A stretch of DNA of 9,557 nucleotides from Chloroflexi bacterium UBA5177 (GTDB lineage Bacteria > Chloroflexota > UBA5177): assembly GCA_002413265.1 (NCBI GenBank), contig DHWR01000231.1:21814-31370 (forward strand). Direction: 5' to 3'. A model generated the notes under the pieces. The model had not been told where the DNA came from. It made no database searches and saw only the letters and a program-made list of their open reading frames with translations. Shown piece after piece: positions 1 through 6,274 of this stretch (its first letter is position 1; each line of letters starts with the position of its first letter). Both the position numbers and the translations under genes were made by a program.

Positions 1-12
1 GGACAGATATGG

Positions 13-40
13 CGCACATCCGACGGGAGATGGATGTGCG
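13..40. repeat. 9-bp perfect inverted repeat downstream of the DedA gene
   Basis: The arms CGCACATCC (13-21) and GGATGTGCG (32-40) are exact reverse complements around a 10-nt spacer. They lie 63-90 nt beyond the DedA stop codon on the minus strand, in the 102 nt between that gene and the left edge. No T-run follows on either strand, so it is not a classic intrinsic terminator. It could be a factor-assisted transcription end, an mRNA-stabilising stem or an operator for a gene left of the window. I see no other feature in 1-102. Confidence 0.45.
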
Positions 41-102
41 ACCGGTGCGCCGCGGGGTGGTCGAGTCGCGAGGCGTAGGGTGGTTCACCTTAAACGGGGG
101 CC

Positions 103-699
103 TCACGCCTCCTTGGCGGTTGCAGCCTCAATTCGCCCTTTTGTGGACTCCGAATTGTCCTCGCGCTGGAGCCGAACGAAAAGTAGTACGGCTACTCCGA
201 GCAGCAGCGCTAGAGAGACGACCTTTAGCACTCGTGAGTGGTGGAGATGACCGAACAGCGAGAGCACGGCGTCACCGCCGAAGTATCCGGCCATCAGTAA
301 GACGCCCGACCAGATTAGCGCGGCGGGAACGAGTCCCCACAGAAAAACGCGGTAGGGCAAATTCGAGGCGGAAGCCGCAAAAACGGTAGCGTTACGGAGC
401 CCGGGGACGAGGCGAGCCAGGAAGACTCCCCACACGTGATGGCGTTTCACAAGGTTCACGACGCGCTCGGGCATGGCGCGCTCCAGCCGGTCTGAGGTGC
501 CGACGGCGTGAAATAGTATCGTCGAGCCGATCACCATCCCGGCGCTGGCACAAAGCCACGAGATGACAAGCAGCGAACCACCCTGCGCGGCTTGCATCCC
601 GGCTGCAACGAGCGAGATGTCGCCCGGCAGCAGGAACACGCCGGCTTCCTCGAGCGTCAGCAAGGCGAAGAGCCCCGCATAAAAGAGCAGGGCGGTCAT
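103..699 (-). CDS. DedA/VTT-family integral membrane protein
   Basis: A 198-residue membrane protein of normal length for the DedA (SNARE-associated, VTT) family. Family members flip or transport lipids such as undecaprenyl phosphate and phospholipids in the inner membrane; the substrate here is unknown. Visible signs are the N-terminal acidic re-entrant segment with LEEAGVFLLPGD (about residues 16-27), the family signature FLARLVPGLRN (93-103, with the conserved R, PG and R), and hydrophobic helices near 45-65, 116-140 and 158-177. A short polar cytoplasmic tail ends the protein. The ATG lies 1 nt after the stop of the CDP-alcohol phosphatidyltransferase gene, with GAGGG 5-6 nt upstream, so the pair is almost surely co-translated. 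This context favours a role in lipid traffic. The family call is secure; the substrate is not. Confidence 0.88.
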   Translation of the reverse strand: MTALLFYAGLFALLTLEEAGVFLLPGDISLVAAGMQAAQGGSLLVISWLCASAGMVIGSTILFHAVGTSDRLERAMPERVVNLVKRHHVWGVFLARLVPGLRNATVFAASASNLPYRVFLWGLVPAALIWSGVLLMAGYFGGDAVLSLFGHLHHSRVLKVVSLALLLGVAVLLFVRLQREDNSESTKGRIEAATAKEA

Positions 700-700
700 G

Positions 701-1315
701 CTAACCCTCTACGCTGTGCTCGCTGCTCTTCGCGACGCGATAGACGTGAAGAATACGCTGCGCGACGGTCAGATACGTGGTGAGGCAGAGGGCACCTAGT
801 ATCAGAGTCAGCGCAAACTCGTTGGTTGCCTGAGCCAGGATGAGGCCAACGGCGAGAATGACGATGCGCTCCGGCCGGGCCATAAGCCCCGTGGAGCAAT
901 CCAGGTTCAAAACCTCGGCCCGAGCGCGAGCGTAAGAGATCATGACCGAGCCAATCACGAACGCGTAAATCAGGGCCACCTGCACATCGTCGCTGCGAGC
1001 CAGCGCGTGCCAGAGCAATCCAAGCCCAATCCCGCCTTCTGCCAGCCGATCAAGCGTGGCATCGAGGAAGTCTCCGCCGTCCGACGTCAGCTCCTTGATG
1101 CGGGCGAGGGCGCCATCCGCCATGTCGAAGATGCCGGCGAACAGGAGCAGCACGCCTGACGCGAACAGCCAGCCTCCGCCGATGATGAAGGCGCAAATCA
1201 GATTGAGCATCAGGCCGACGGTGGTCAGCATGTTTGGCGTGACGCGACTTCGCGCCACAGGCCGAATTAGGGCCATAGATATGCGCCGAACGCGCGCCTC
1301 TATAGGCGAAAACAT
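701..1315 (-). CDS. CDP-alcohol phosphatidyltransferase, PIP-synthase-like
   Basis: A 204-residue membrane enzyme that transfers a phosphatidyl group from CDP-diacylglycerol to an alcohol. The full catalytic signature D-x2-D-G-x2-A-R-x8-G-x3-D-x3-D is present without error: D64, D67, G68, A71, R72, G81, D85, D89. The C-terminal half carries SYARARAE (128-135) and GLMARPERIVIL (144-155), which I recognise as the pattern of phosphatidylinositol-phosphate synthases (actinobacterial PgsA1) and archaeal archaetidylinositol-phosphate synthases. Inositol 1-phosphate is therefore the likeliest acceptor, giving PIP; glycerol phosphate or another alcohol phosphate remains possible. Helices fill residues 30-60 and most of 95-190. 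The ATG at 1315 has GGAGGAG about 10 nt upstream. It sits 91 nt after the PAP2 gene behind its own promoter candidate and is tightly coupled to DedA downstream. The family is firm; acceptor specificity is inference. Confidence 0.88.
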   Translation of the reverse strand: MFSPIEARVRRISMALIRPVARSRVTPNMLTTVGLMLNLICAFIIGGGWLFASGVLLLFAGIFDMADGALARIKELTSDGGDFLDATLDRLAEGGIGLGLLWHALARSDDVQVALIYAFVIGSVMISYARARAEVLNLDCSTGLMARPERIVILAVGLILAQATNEFALTLILGALCLTTYLTVAQRILHVYRVAKSSEHSVEG

Positions 1316-1347
1316 TTCTTTTCAGCTCCTCCCAGAGCGGCACGCCT

Positions 1348-1376
1348 ATTATGCGGCATTCATAAAGGAAAGTCGA
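1348..1376 (-). promoter_or_regulatory. Sigma70-type promoter candidate for the CDP-alcohol transferase-DedA pair
   Basis: On the minus strand TCGACT (1376-1371, 4 of 6 matches to TTGACA) is followed after exactly 17 nt by CATAAT (1353-1348, 5 of 6 to TATAAT). Transcription would start near 1341, leaving a leader of about 26 nt that contains the GGAGGAG ribosome site. It lies in the only sizeable gap (1316-1406) within the five-gene minus-strand run, so the last two genes may have their own promoter. Confidence 0.45.
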
Positions 1377-1406
1377 TAGGTCTTTTGCAGGGTCTCAACT
1401 CAGACT

Positions 1407-2243
1407 TCAGGACCCTAACGCGGCAGCGGGCCGTTTCCACGGCAGGGGACCGACTCTCTTGTATCGCTCCCATGCGATTGCCACGAGGGCCGCGGCGATA
1501 ACCACCGCGAGTGAACCGACGGCGTCCAGCAGGTAATGATTTCCGGTGACCACCACGGCTATCAGCATCAAGAAGGGGTACACAGCTCCAAACATTCGCA
1601 GCCAGATTGACCGAGCGAGGAGAACGATCGTGCAGCCTGCGATCATCGCCCATGCGATGTGGACACTTGGCATGGCCGAGAACTCGTTGAAGCCGGTTTG
1701 GGATCCGATGATGTGGCCGCTGCTATTCATAACACCGAAAACCGTGTCTTGAAAGTGGAATGGGCGCCCATCCCAGTCGAGATGGCCCGCGAGACGAGGC
1801 GGAGCTACCGGAAAGTTTTCATACATGATCAGCGCAAAGGCATTCGTCAGAATCACCGTATTGCGAAGCAGGATGAACCAGCGCCGGTGCATCGCGTAGA
1901 CCCATATCGCCACTCCCAGCGTCACTCCGACGTGGCCTGCGATGTAGATGAAGTCCATCAGGTGCGCGATGTCTATCCAGGAAACAGTGAGCACGAAAAT
2001 GTGACGCGTGTGCAGGAAAAAGGTCTGCCAGGCAGGCTCGACGAAGAAGCCGTGGGATGCTTCAAAGGTCGCGAGCTGCCGTGCGTTGCCAATGCCCTGA
2101 AGCGTGCCGTGTTGAGCGAAGTGCCCCCGGCCCAGGTCATCCGCAACCTCGAACGAGATGGCGATGCACACTTGAATGGCAAACGAGACCCATCCGGTGA
2201 GGTAGCTGTTACGACGCCGCGCCTGTGCAACGATCACAGACAT
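1407..2243 (-). CDS. PAP2-superfamily membrane phosphatase/phosphotransferase, Aur1-like
   Basis: A 278-residue polytopic membrane protein of the PAP2_3 (Aur1/Ipt1, inositol-phosphorylceramide-synthase-like) branch of the PAP2 superfamily. The conserved elements are FPVAPPRL (144-151), MPSVH (191-195) and GNHYLLD (234-240). H195, H236 and D240 form the expected catalytic triad. Hydrophobic helices lie near 18-34, 95-117, 127-140, 196-212, 217-234 and 240-258. Family members remove a phosphate from lipids or transfer a phospho-head group such as inositol phosphate. Its ATG overlaps the last 10 nt of the oxidoreductase gene upstream, with AAAGG about 8 nt before it, which indicates translational coupling. 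Placed before a PIP-synthase-like gene it could be the phosphatase that turns PIP into PI, or a head-group transferase. The family is clear; the exact reaction is inferred. Confidence 0.85.
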   Translation of the reverse strand: MSVIVAQARRRNSYLTGWVSFAIQVCIAISFEVADDLGRGHFAQHGTLQGIGNARQLATFEASHGFFVEPAWQTFFLHTRHIFVLTVSWIDIAHLMDFIYIAGHVGVTLGVAIWVYAMHRRWFILLRNTVILTNAFALIMYENFPVAPPRLAGHLDWDGRPFHFQDTVFGVMNSSGHIIGSQTGFNEFSAMPSVHIAWAMIAGCTIVLLARSIWLRMFGAVYPFLMLIAVVVTGNHYLLDAVGSLAVVIAAALVAIAWERYKRVGPLPWKRPAAALGS

Positions 2244-3304
2244 CTGGCGAACCTTTCTCTAACGGCTGGGGAGGCGGTGTGCTGCGCCACGGTCTCTATG
2301 GGGAGCCGCACTCCGCCCAGCCCTGCTGAACGGTATGCTGCGCGTATCGTGGCTACCAGCACGCCGGCTTCCGCAAAATTGCGGTCCGATTCCGCGCTAT
2401 CTGGGCGAATTATACTCGCTTTTAGCATGGATTGGAACCACTCAGGATGGTATGAAGCGAGGGTAAGCCGGTCGTTAAGTTTCAGGTCTCGCACGCCTTC
2501 GGGACTTGAAACGGTGATGCGGTCGTCGTGGATTTCTACGTTCCCTCGGGTACCCTCAATCAGCCCGCCGTTGTTGCGTGTCTCCGACGTCCAGGACAGC
2601 TCGATCCGCCCTTCCGCGCCCGGGAAGAAGAGATCGAGTGTCGCCTCATCTTCAGCCAAAGCGTGACGAGCATCTACTGTCCGCGCGACGCAGGCGACGC
2701 TCTCGGGCCACTGCTCCAGCCATGACATGAGCAGGTACAACTGATGCCAACCGTGGTCGAGGATGACACCGCCGCCCGAGTGGCTGACGTCCGTGCGCCA
2801 CCGAGGTTGCCAGCCAGCGATCCCCTTCGCGGCATCCGGCCGTCCCGTTCGCAGCTCGATCCGTTTGACCTTCCCTATCCGGCCCGCATCGAGTACTTCT
2901 CGGACCCGACGATGTAGGTGCGAGTACATCCAGTTGTTGACGCTTATGATACGGCTGTCGCTGAGGTCTCGTGCGCGCGCCACCCGCACGTACTCCTCTT
3001 CCATCAGGACGAAGGGCTTCTCGCAGATGATGGGTGATAGTCCTCGGCGGCAGGCTGCCTCGATGATGTCGGCGTGGGTCGTGGGTGGGGTGCAGATGTC
3101 GATTCCGGAAATATCTGCCGTGGCTATAAGATCCGAAGAATCCTCAAAGATAGCGGCGTTGGGCAGCAGTCGCCGGCACACCTCGCGCCGATCCTCGGAC
3201 AGGTCCGCGACCGCCGTTACCTCGATCTCAGCAAACGACTGAAGTGCGGGCAGATGCCCTTTCTCGGCTATGGCCCCAAACCCGATGATCCCGATACTGT
3301 GCAT
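2234..3304 (-). CDS. Gfo/Idh/MocA-family NAD(P)-dependent oxidoreductase
   Basis: A 356-residue soluble dehydrogenase of typical family length. The N-terminal Rossmann fold begins GIIGFGAIAEKGH (5-17, GxGxxA type). The family motif EKP is at 95-97 (K96 is the catalytic-site lysine), and GGGVILDHGWH (177-187) supplies the second-domain D183 and H187 expected near the substrate. Members oxidise or reduce sugars, inositols and related polyols; the substrate cannot be read from sequence. The frame is open for 20 codons upstream to 3364, but that part would overlap the aminotransferase and lies before the Rossmann strand. ATG at 3304 has GAGGT 9 nt upstream and is chosen. It starts 5 nt after the aminotransferase stop and overlaps the PAP2 start by 10 nt, so it is the middle of a translationally coupled trio. 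An inositol or sugar-phosphate dehydrogenase role would suit the neighbours. Confidence 0.87.
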   Translation of the reverse strand: MHSIGIIGFGAIAEKGHLPALQSFAEIEVTAVADLSEDRREVCRRLLPNAAIFEDSSDLIATADISGIDICTPPTTHADIIEAACRRGLSPIICEKPFVLMEEEYVRVARARDLSDSRIISVNNWMYSHLHRRVREVLDAGRIGKVKRIELRTGRPDAAKGIAGWQPRWRTDVSHSGGGVILDHGWHQLYLLMSWLEQWPESVACVARTVDARHALAEDEATLDLFFPGAEGRIELSWTSETRNNGGLIEGTRGNVEIHDDRITVSSPEGVRDLKLNDRLTLASYHPEWFQSMLKASIIRPDSAESDRNFAEAGVLVATIRAAYRSAGLGGVRLPIETVAQHTASPAVRERFARCL

Positions 3305-3309
3305 ATGCG

Positions 3310-4629
3310 CTAGACCTCGGCGCCGACCCGAACGCCTACTAGGACTTCCTCGAGAATCTCGCAACCCGCATCCGCCTCTTCATTCGACAGAACAAGAGGT
3401 GGATTGATGCGCAATGACGAACCGGACGGCATCACCAGCAGCCCCCTGGACAGCAGCTGAAGAAAGATCTCTTTTAGCTCTTCTCGCGTCAAAGGACGAC
3501 CCTCGCGGTTTAGTTCGATCCCGATGAGGAGGCCCTTGCCTCGAACGTCCGCCACCAGCGGAGAGCGCTCCACCAGTTGCCTCAGCCGGCGCAGCATGCG
3601 ACCGCCAACCTCGACGGCGTTGGCTCCTAGCTGCTCCTCCCGAAGCACCTCAATGGTGGCGGCGCCCGCCGCACAGGCAAGGGCATTGCCACCGTAGCTT
3701 GAAGAGTTGCCGCTCGGCTTGCCCCAAGGCTCTGCTCTCGAGATTTCTTCCGTGGTGACGACACCGCTAACGGGGAAGCCGTTGCCGAACCCCTTTCCCA
3801 TGATGAGAATGTCGGGGGTCGCGTCGTCGTGCATGAACGCGAATGCCGGGCCCGTGCGATAGAACCCGGTGATCATCTCGTCACATATGAAGAGCGCGCC
3901 GAGCTCGTGAGCCGCCTCCTTGACCGCGTGAAGGAAGCCGGGAGGCGGAACGACATTGCCTCCACGACCCTGCACCGGTTCGACGATGACAGCTGCGATG
4001 TCCCGGTTCGTACCGTGGAGAACGTGCTCGCGCATGAAATCTATGGTGCGCTCGACGAGATCCGGACCGGCGAACGGCGAGTATCTCGGGTCGGCGTACG
4101 GAACTGAGACCACTCCGGGTGTGGGAAGACCATAACCGACCTGCTCGCCCTCAGACAACGGCCGTGTCCCATCAGTCTTTCCGTGGTATCCGCCCCAGAA
4201 GCCGAGTACCATCGACTTCTGGGTGGCACAGCGCGCCAGGCGCAGCGCCGCTTCCACGGCCTCGGCACCGCCGCTATAAAACTGCATGCGGCTCAGCTCA
4301 GGCGGAAGAAGGCCACGAAGCGATTCCAGGAGCCGCACCCGAGACTCAGAGGTGAAGCCCCCGGCCGCCAGCTTGCCGGCCTGCGTGGCTACGGCAGCCT
4401 GCCACGTAGGGTGCGCGTGACCGATGCTGGCTACGCCGATTCCCGCCATGAAATCCAGTATCGTGTTGCCATCGAGATCGTAGAGCGCCGCGCCTTCACC
4501 GTGAGAAAAACATACGCGAGCCCACTGGGTCACGCTTTGTAGGCCAGGAGCGATTGATTCCTGCTCCCGCTCGTACATAGCGAGCGACCGAGGACCAGGA
4601 ATCGGAGAAACGACCACAGGCAGGGACAT
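3310..4629 (-). CDS. Class III (omega-type) PLP-dependent aminotransferase
   Basis: A 439-residue cytoplasmic aminotransferase of normal length for class III (fold type I: acetylornithine, 4-aminobutyrate and similar transaminases). Visible elements are the phosphate-binding SGGAEAVEAALRLAR (119-133), the aromatic stacking region GGYHGKTDG (146-154), CDEMITGF (249-256, with D250 for the pyridine nitrogen) and the Schiff-base lysine K279 in MGKGFGNG. RINPPL near 407-412 matches the substrate-carboxylate region of the class. It moves an amino group between an amino donor and an aldehyde or ketone; the partner is not identifiable. ATG at 4629 has CGGAG 5 nt upstream. It is the first gene of the minus-strand lipid-type cluster, immediately before an oxidoreductase, so an oxidise-then-aminate sequence is possible. 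It could equally be an unrelated amino-acid transaminase that happens to be co-transcribed. Confidence 0.9.
   Translation of the reverse strand: MSLPVVVSPIPGPRSLAMYEREQESIAPGLQSVTQWARVCFSHGEGAALYDLDGNTILDFMAGIGVASIGHAHPTWQAAVATQAGKLAAGGFTSESRVRLLESLRGLLPPELSRMQFYSGGAEAVEAALRLARCATQKSMVLGFWGGYHGKTDGTRPLSEGEQVGYGLPTPGVVSVPYADPRYSPFAGPDLVERTIDFMREHVLHGTNRDIAAVIVEPVQGRGGNVVPPPGFLHAVKEAAHELGALFICDEMITGFYRTGPAFAFMHDDATPDILIMGKGFGNGFPVSGVVTTEEISRAEPWGKPSGNSSSYGGNALACAAGAATIEVLREEQLGANAVEVGGRMLRRLRQLVERSPLVADVRGKGLLIGIELNREGRPLTREELKEIFLQLLSRGLLVMPSGSSLRINPPLVLSNEEADAGCEILEEVLVGVRVGAEV
3314..3318 (-). promoter_or_regulatory. Ribosome binding site fixing the oxidoreductase start
   Basis: GAGGT on the minus strand lies 9 nt before the ATG at 3304, inside the last codons of the aminotransferase gene. 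It decides for this start over the longer upstream reading, and shows that ribosomes finishing the aminotransferase stop at 3310-3312, only 5 nt from the next ATG. Confidence 0.6.
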
Positions 4630-4656
4630 GGTTACTCCGGAGGTTAGAGAGGTGGG

Positions 4657-4677
4657 TGCGCGCGCCCCGCGTGCGCA
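4657..4677 (-). terminator. GC-rich hairpin between the response regulator and the aminotransferase gene
   Basis: In the 101-nt gap 4630-4730 the minus strand can form a stem of 8 pairs with one A/C mismatch around a GGG loop. On the plus strand an overlapping 9-pair stem with two G-U pairs is possible. It lies 53 nt beyond the regulator stop and 28 nt before the aminotransferase ATG. No T-run follows, so it may be a weak or Rho-assisted terminator, or an attenuator for the lipid cluster. Chance pairing in GC-rich DNA is a real alternative. Confidence 0.3.
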
Positions 4678-4730
4678 AGGTCAGGATACCAATGCGGCGC
4701 TCCGGTCCGCATGGGGGGAATTACGTACCT

Positions 4731-5435
4731 CTACCTGGCCTGGACCTGTTCTTTTAGGCGGTACCCCACACCCCAAACCGTCTCAATGAACTGAGGGTTC
4801 GACGAGTCGTCGTTGAGCTTGGCTCGTAGACGTCGAACGTGTACGTCGATCGTACCGCTGTCTCCTGGGAAGCTGTACCCCCACACATCTTGGAGCAGCT
4901 TGTCACGCGTGAATACCACACCAGGACGTCGCGCCAGCTCGGCCAGCAGATCGTACTCTTTGGCCCGAAGGTGCAGCGTCTCGCCGTAGAGCTTCACCTC
5001 ACGTTTGGCCGTGTCGATCGTGAGGTCCCCCAGGTCCATAAGAGAGTTTTCCTCTTGAGGCGGTGCGCTTTTGACCCGCCGCAAAATGGCCTTTACTCGT
5101 GCCATCAGCTCGCGAGTGACGAAGGGCTTTGTCACGTAGTCATCCGCTCCGAGCTCGAGTCCGACGATCTTGTCCTCATCTGCTTCGCGTGCCGTCAGCA
5201 TAATGATCGGCACATTGTTGTTCCGGCGGATCTCACGGCACACCTCCCAGCCGTCCACGTCAGGAAGCATGATGTCCAGAATAACGAGGGCCGGCCTACT
5301 TCGGCTTACGATCTCGAGCGCCTCGGCTCCGCTGCGCGCGCTGAGCGCCGTGTAGCCCTCGCGCTCGAGATACATGGAGATCAGACGAATGATGTTGGGC
5401 TCGTCGTCGACGATCAGAATGTCGCCTCGAGACAT
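4731..5435 (-). CDS. OmpR/PhoB-family response regulator
   Basis: A 234-residue two-component regulator of standard length. The receiver domain (about 5-115) has the acidic pair D10-D11, phospho-acceptor D54 (VILDIMLPD), T81 and K103 (TKPF), so it looks fully active. The winged-helix DNA-binding domain (about 135-230) includes LRAKEYDLLAELAR, the recognition-helix region GTIDVHVRRLRAKL and the closing ETVWGVGYRL. The frame can also start at TTG 5441, but GAGGT lies 9 nt from the ATG at 5435 and only 3 nt from the TTG, so the ATG is preferred. No kinase gene adjoins it. A histidine kinase lies 2.7 kb away at 8167, in the opposite direction. The gene is divergent from the secreted protein at 5635, and the shared upstream region carries 11-bp-spaced repeats suited to this kind of regulator. 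The signal sensed is unknown. Confidence 0.95.
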   Translation of the reverse strand: MSRGDILIVDDEPNIIRLISMYLEREGYTALSARSGAEALEIVSRSRPALVILDIMLPDVDGWEVCREIRRNNNVPIIMLTAREADEDKIVGLELGADDYVTKPFVTRELMARVKAILRRVKSAPPQEENSLMDLGDLTIDTAKREVKLYGETLHLRAKEYDLLAELARRPGVVFTRDKLLQDVWGYSFPGDSGTIDVHVRRLRAKLNDDSSNPQFIETVWGVGYRLKEQVQAR

Positions 5436-5444
5436 TGCCAATTT

Positions 5445-5449
5445 ACCTC
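5445..5449 (-). promoter_or_regulatory. Ribosome binding site deciding the regulator start
   Basis: GAGGT on the minus strand sits 9 nt from ATG 5435 but only 3 nt from the alternative TTG at 5441, which favours the ATG by normal spacing. Confidence 0.55.
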
Positions 5450-5464
5450 ACTCCCCGTTTCCGC

Positions 5465-5470
5465 ATTCTA
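5465..5470 (-). promoter_or_regulatory. -10-like box for the response regulator
   Basis: TAGAAT on the minus strand matches TATAAT at 5 of 6 bases and would start transcription about 23 nt before the regulator ATG. I find no good -35 at 16-18 nt, so it may be activator-dependent. A TAACGG element (5469-5474, plus strand) overlaps it, the same hexamer that begins the repeat array at 5521, which hints at autoregulation. Confidence 0.25.
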
Positions 5471-5518
5471 ACGGCGACACTCGCATCCTCCAGGCTGCCG
5501 AAACTGTCCGATTCCTTT

Positions 5519-5551
5519 TGTAACGGAATGTTAACCGCGAGGTAAGCAGCG
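5519..5551. promoter_or_regulatory. Three direct repeats at 11-bp period, candidate response-regulator site
   Basis: Three consecutive 11-mers, TGTAACGGAAT, GTTAACCGCGA and GGTAAGCAGCG, each place TAA at the same position (TAACGG 5521, TAACCG 5532, TAAGCA 5543). OmpR/PhoB winged-helix regulators bind head-to-tail to direct repeats spaced by one helical turn, so the array lies where the adjacent regulator would be expected to act. It is in the 199-nt divergent region 5436-5634, 84 nt before the secreted-protein start. A weak -10 (TAGACT, 5579-5584) for that gene lies downstream of it. Confidence 0.45.
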
Positions 5552-5634
5552 AGCCAGAAAGGCTTCAGAGCGCGCGATTAGACTGGTGTCGAGGGATGGA
5601 AGGGATGTATGCACGCGCTGCTTAAGGTGACTTC

Positions 5635-6255
5635 ATGACCCGTCTAACGGTGGTTTTCGTCGCCTTGTGCTGCCTCTTCCTCACCGCTCTGACCCCAGTA
5701 TCTGCGCAGGTTGGCAGGCTTCAGCGCAGTCAGATGGGACTGCTCGCTCAGGTTCAGAGAGGCCGGTTCGTCGGGGAAGTGACCGCTCTTACCGGCCCCA
5801 CCGCTAACCCCACCGGCTTGACGCTCCAACTTGGCATTGCGTCGGCGGACGTCCGTTTCGGTACCCAGTACACGCCACACCCACTCAGCGCCGAGGCCGA
5901 GATCGAGGGAATATCGGTCCACGACTATGCGTCCGTCGTTGTGCGCCGCGTCAAGAGCGACTGGGTCGCGCAGCGAGTCGATTTCGATGTTGAGCCGTTT
6001 GGCCATTTGAAACTGGTATCCGCCACGGTGGTTTCAATGACTGCGGACGCAAAACATCTTCGGGTGCGCCTCACAGACACCGGGCAAAATCGAGCGGTGG
6101 CGCTTGTGAAGCAAACCCTCTACGAGGCAGATGGCAAGCCACTCACCGGACTGCCGCAGCTGGTCCGCGATCAGCCCATCCAGGTATTGGTGGTGCGCGG
6201 CGACTTTGGTTGGGTCGCGGCGACCCTGAATCTAAAGTCGGCCAGCGGTCTGTAG
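5635..6255 (+). CDS. Secreted protein of unknown function with two similar beta-rich repeats
   Basis: A 206-residue exported protein that I cannot assign with certainty. Residues 1-24 form a signal peptide (R3, hydrophobic core 5-19, then PVSA before Q25, a type I cleavage site). The mature part holds two units of about 75 residues. Unit 1 begins FVGEVTALTG (about 50) and ends VVVRRVKSDWVAQRVDFD. Unit 2 begins LVSATVVSMT (about 128) and ends VLVVRGDFGWVAATLNLK. Both share an initial strand pair, a central T/Y region and the W-V-A near the end. The layout recalls the small beta-barrel DUF5666 type, but I am unsure. The ATG at 5635 has an AAGGTGA close upstream. It is divergent from the response regulator and may be its target, so an envelope stress or metal-related role is possible but unproven. 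It ends base-to-base against the next gene. Confidence 0.75.
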   Translation: MTRLTVVFVALCCLFLTALTPVSAQVGRLQRSQMGLLAQVQRGRFVGEVTALTGPTANPTGLTLQLGIASADVRFGTQYTPHPLSAEAEIEGISVHDYASVVVRRVKSDWVAQRVDFDVEPFGHLKLVSATVVSMTADAKHLRVRLTDTGQNRAVALVKQTLYEADGKPLTGLPQLVRDQPIQVLVVRGDFGWVAATLNLKSASGL

Positions 6256-6274
6256 CTAGCTCGCGACCTGGCTG
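6243..6274. terminator. Imperfect hairpin across the convergent stop codons
   Basis: CAGC-GGTC (6243-6250) can pair with GACC-(TG)-GCTG (6265-6274), eight pairs with a 2-nt bulge, around a 14-nt loop that contains both stop codons. Convergent genes often share a two-way terminator here, but there is no T-run and the stem lies partly in both coding regions, so support is weak. Confidence 0.2.

Noticed and set aside
1390..1416. AGGGTC/GACCCT inverted repeat at the end of the PAP2 gene
   Set aside because: Only 6 bp with a 15-nt or longer loop and no T-run; expected by chance in this composition.
1659..2666. 335-codon plus-strand open frame
   Set aside because: It lies opposite the PAP2 and Gfo/Idh genes, whose motifs are intact; its translation is rich in R, P and S with no domain pattern. 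GC-rich DNA gives such antisense frames freely.
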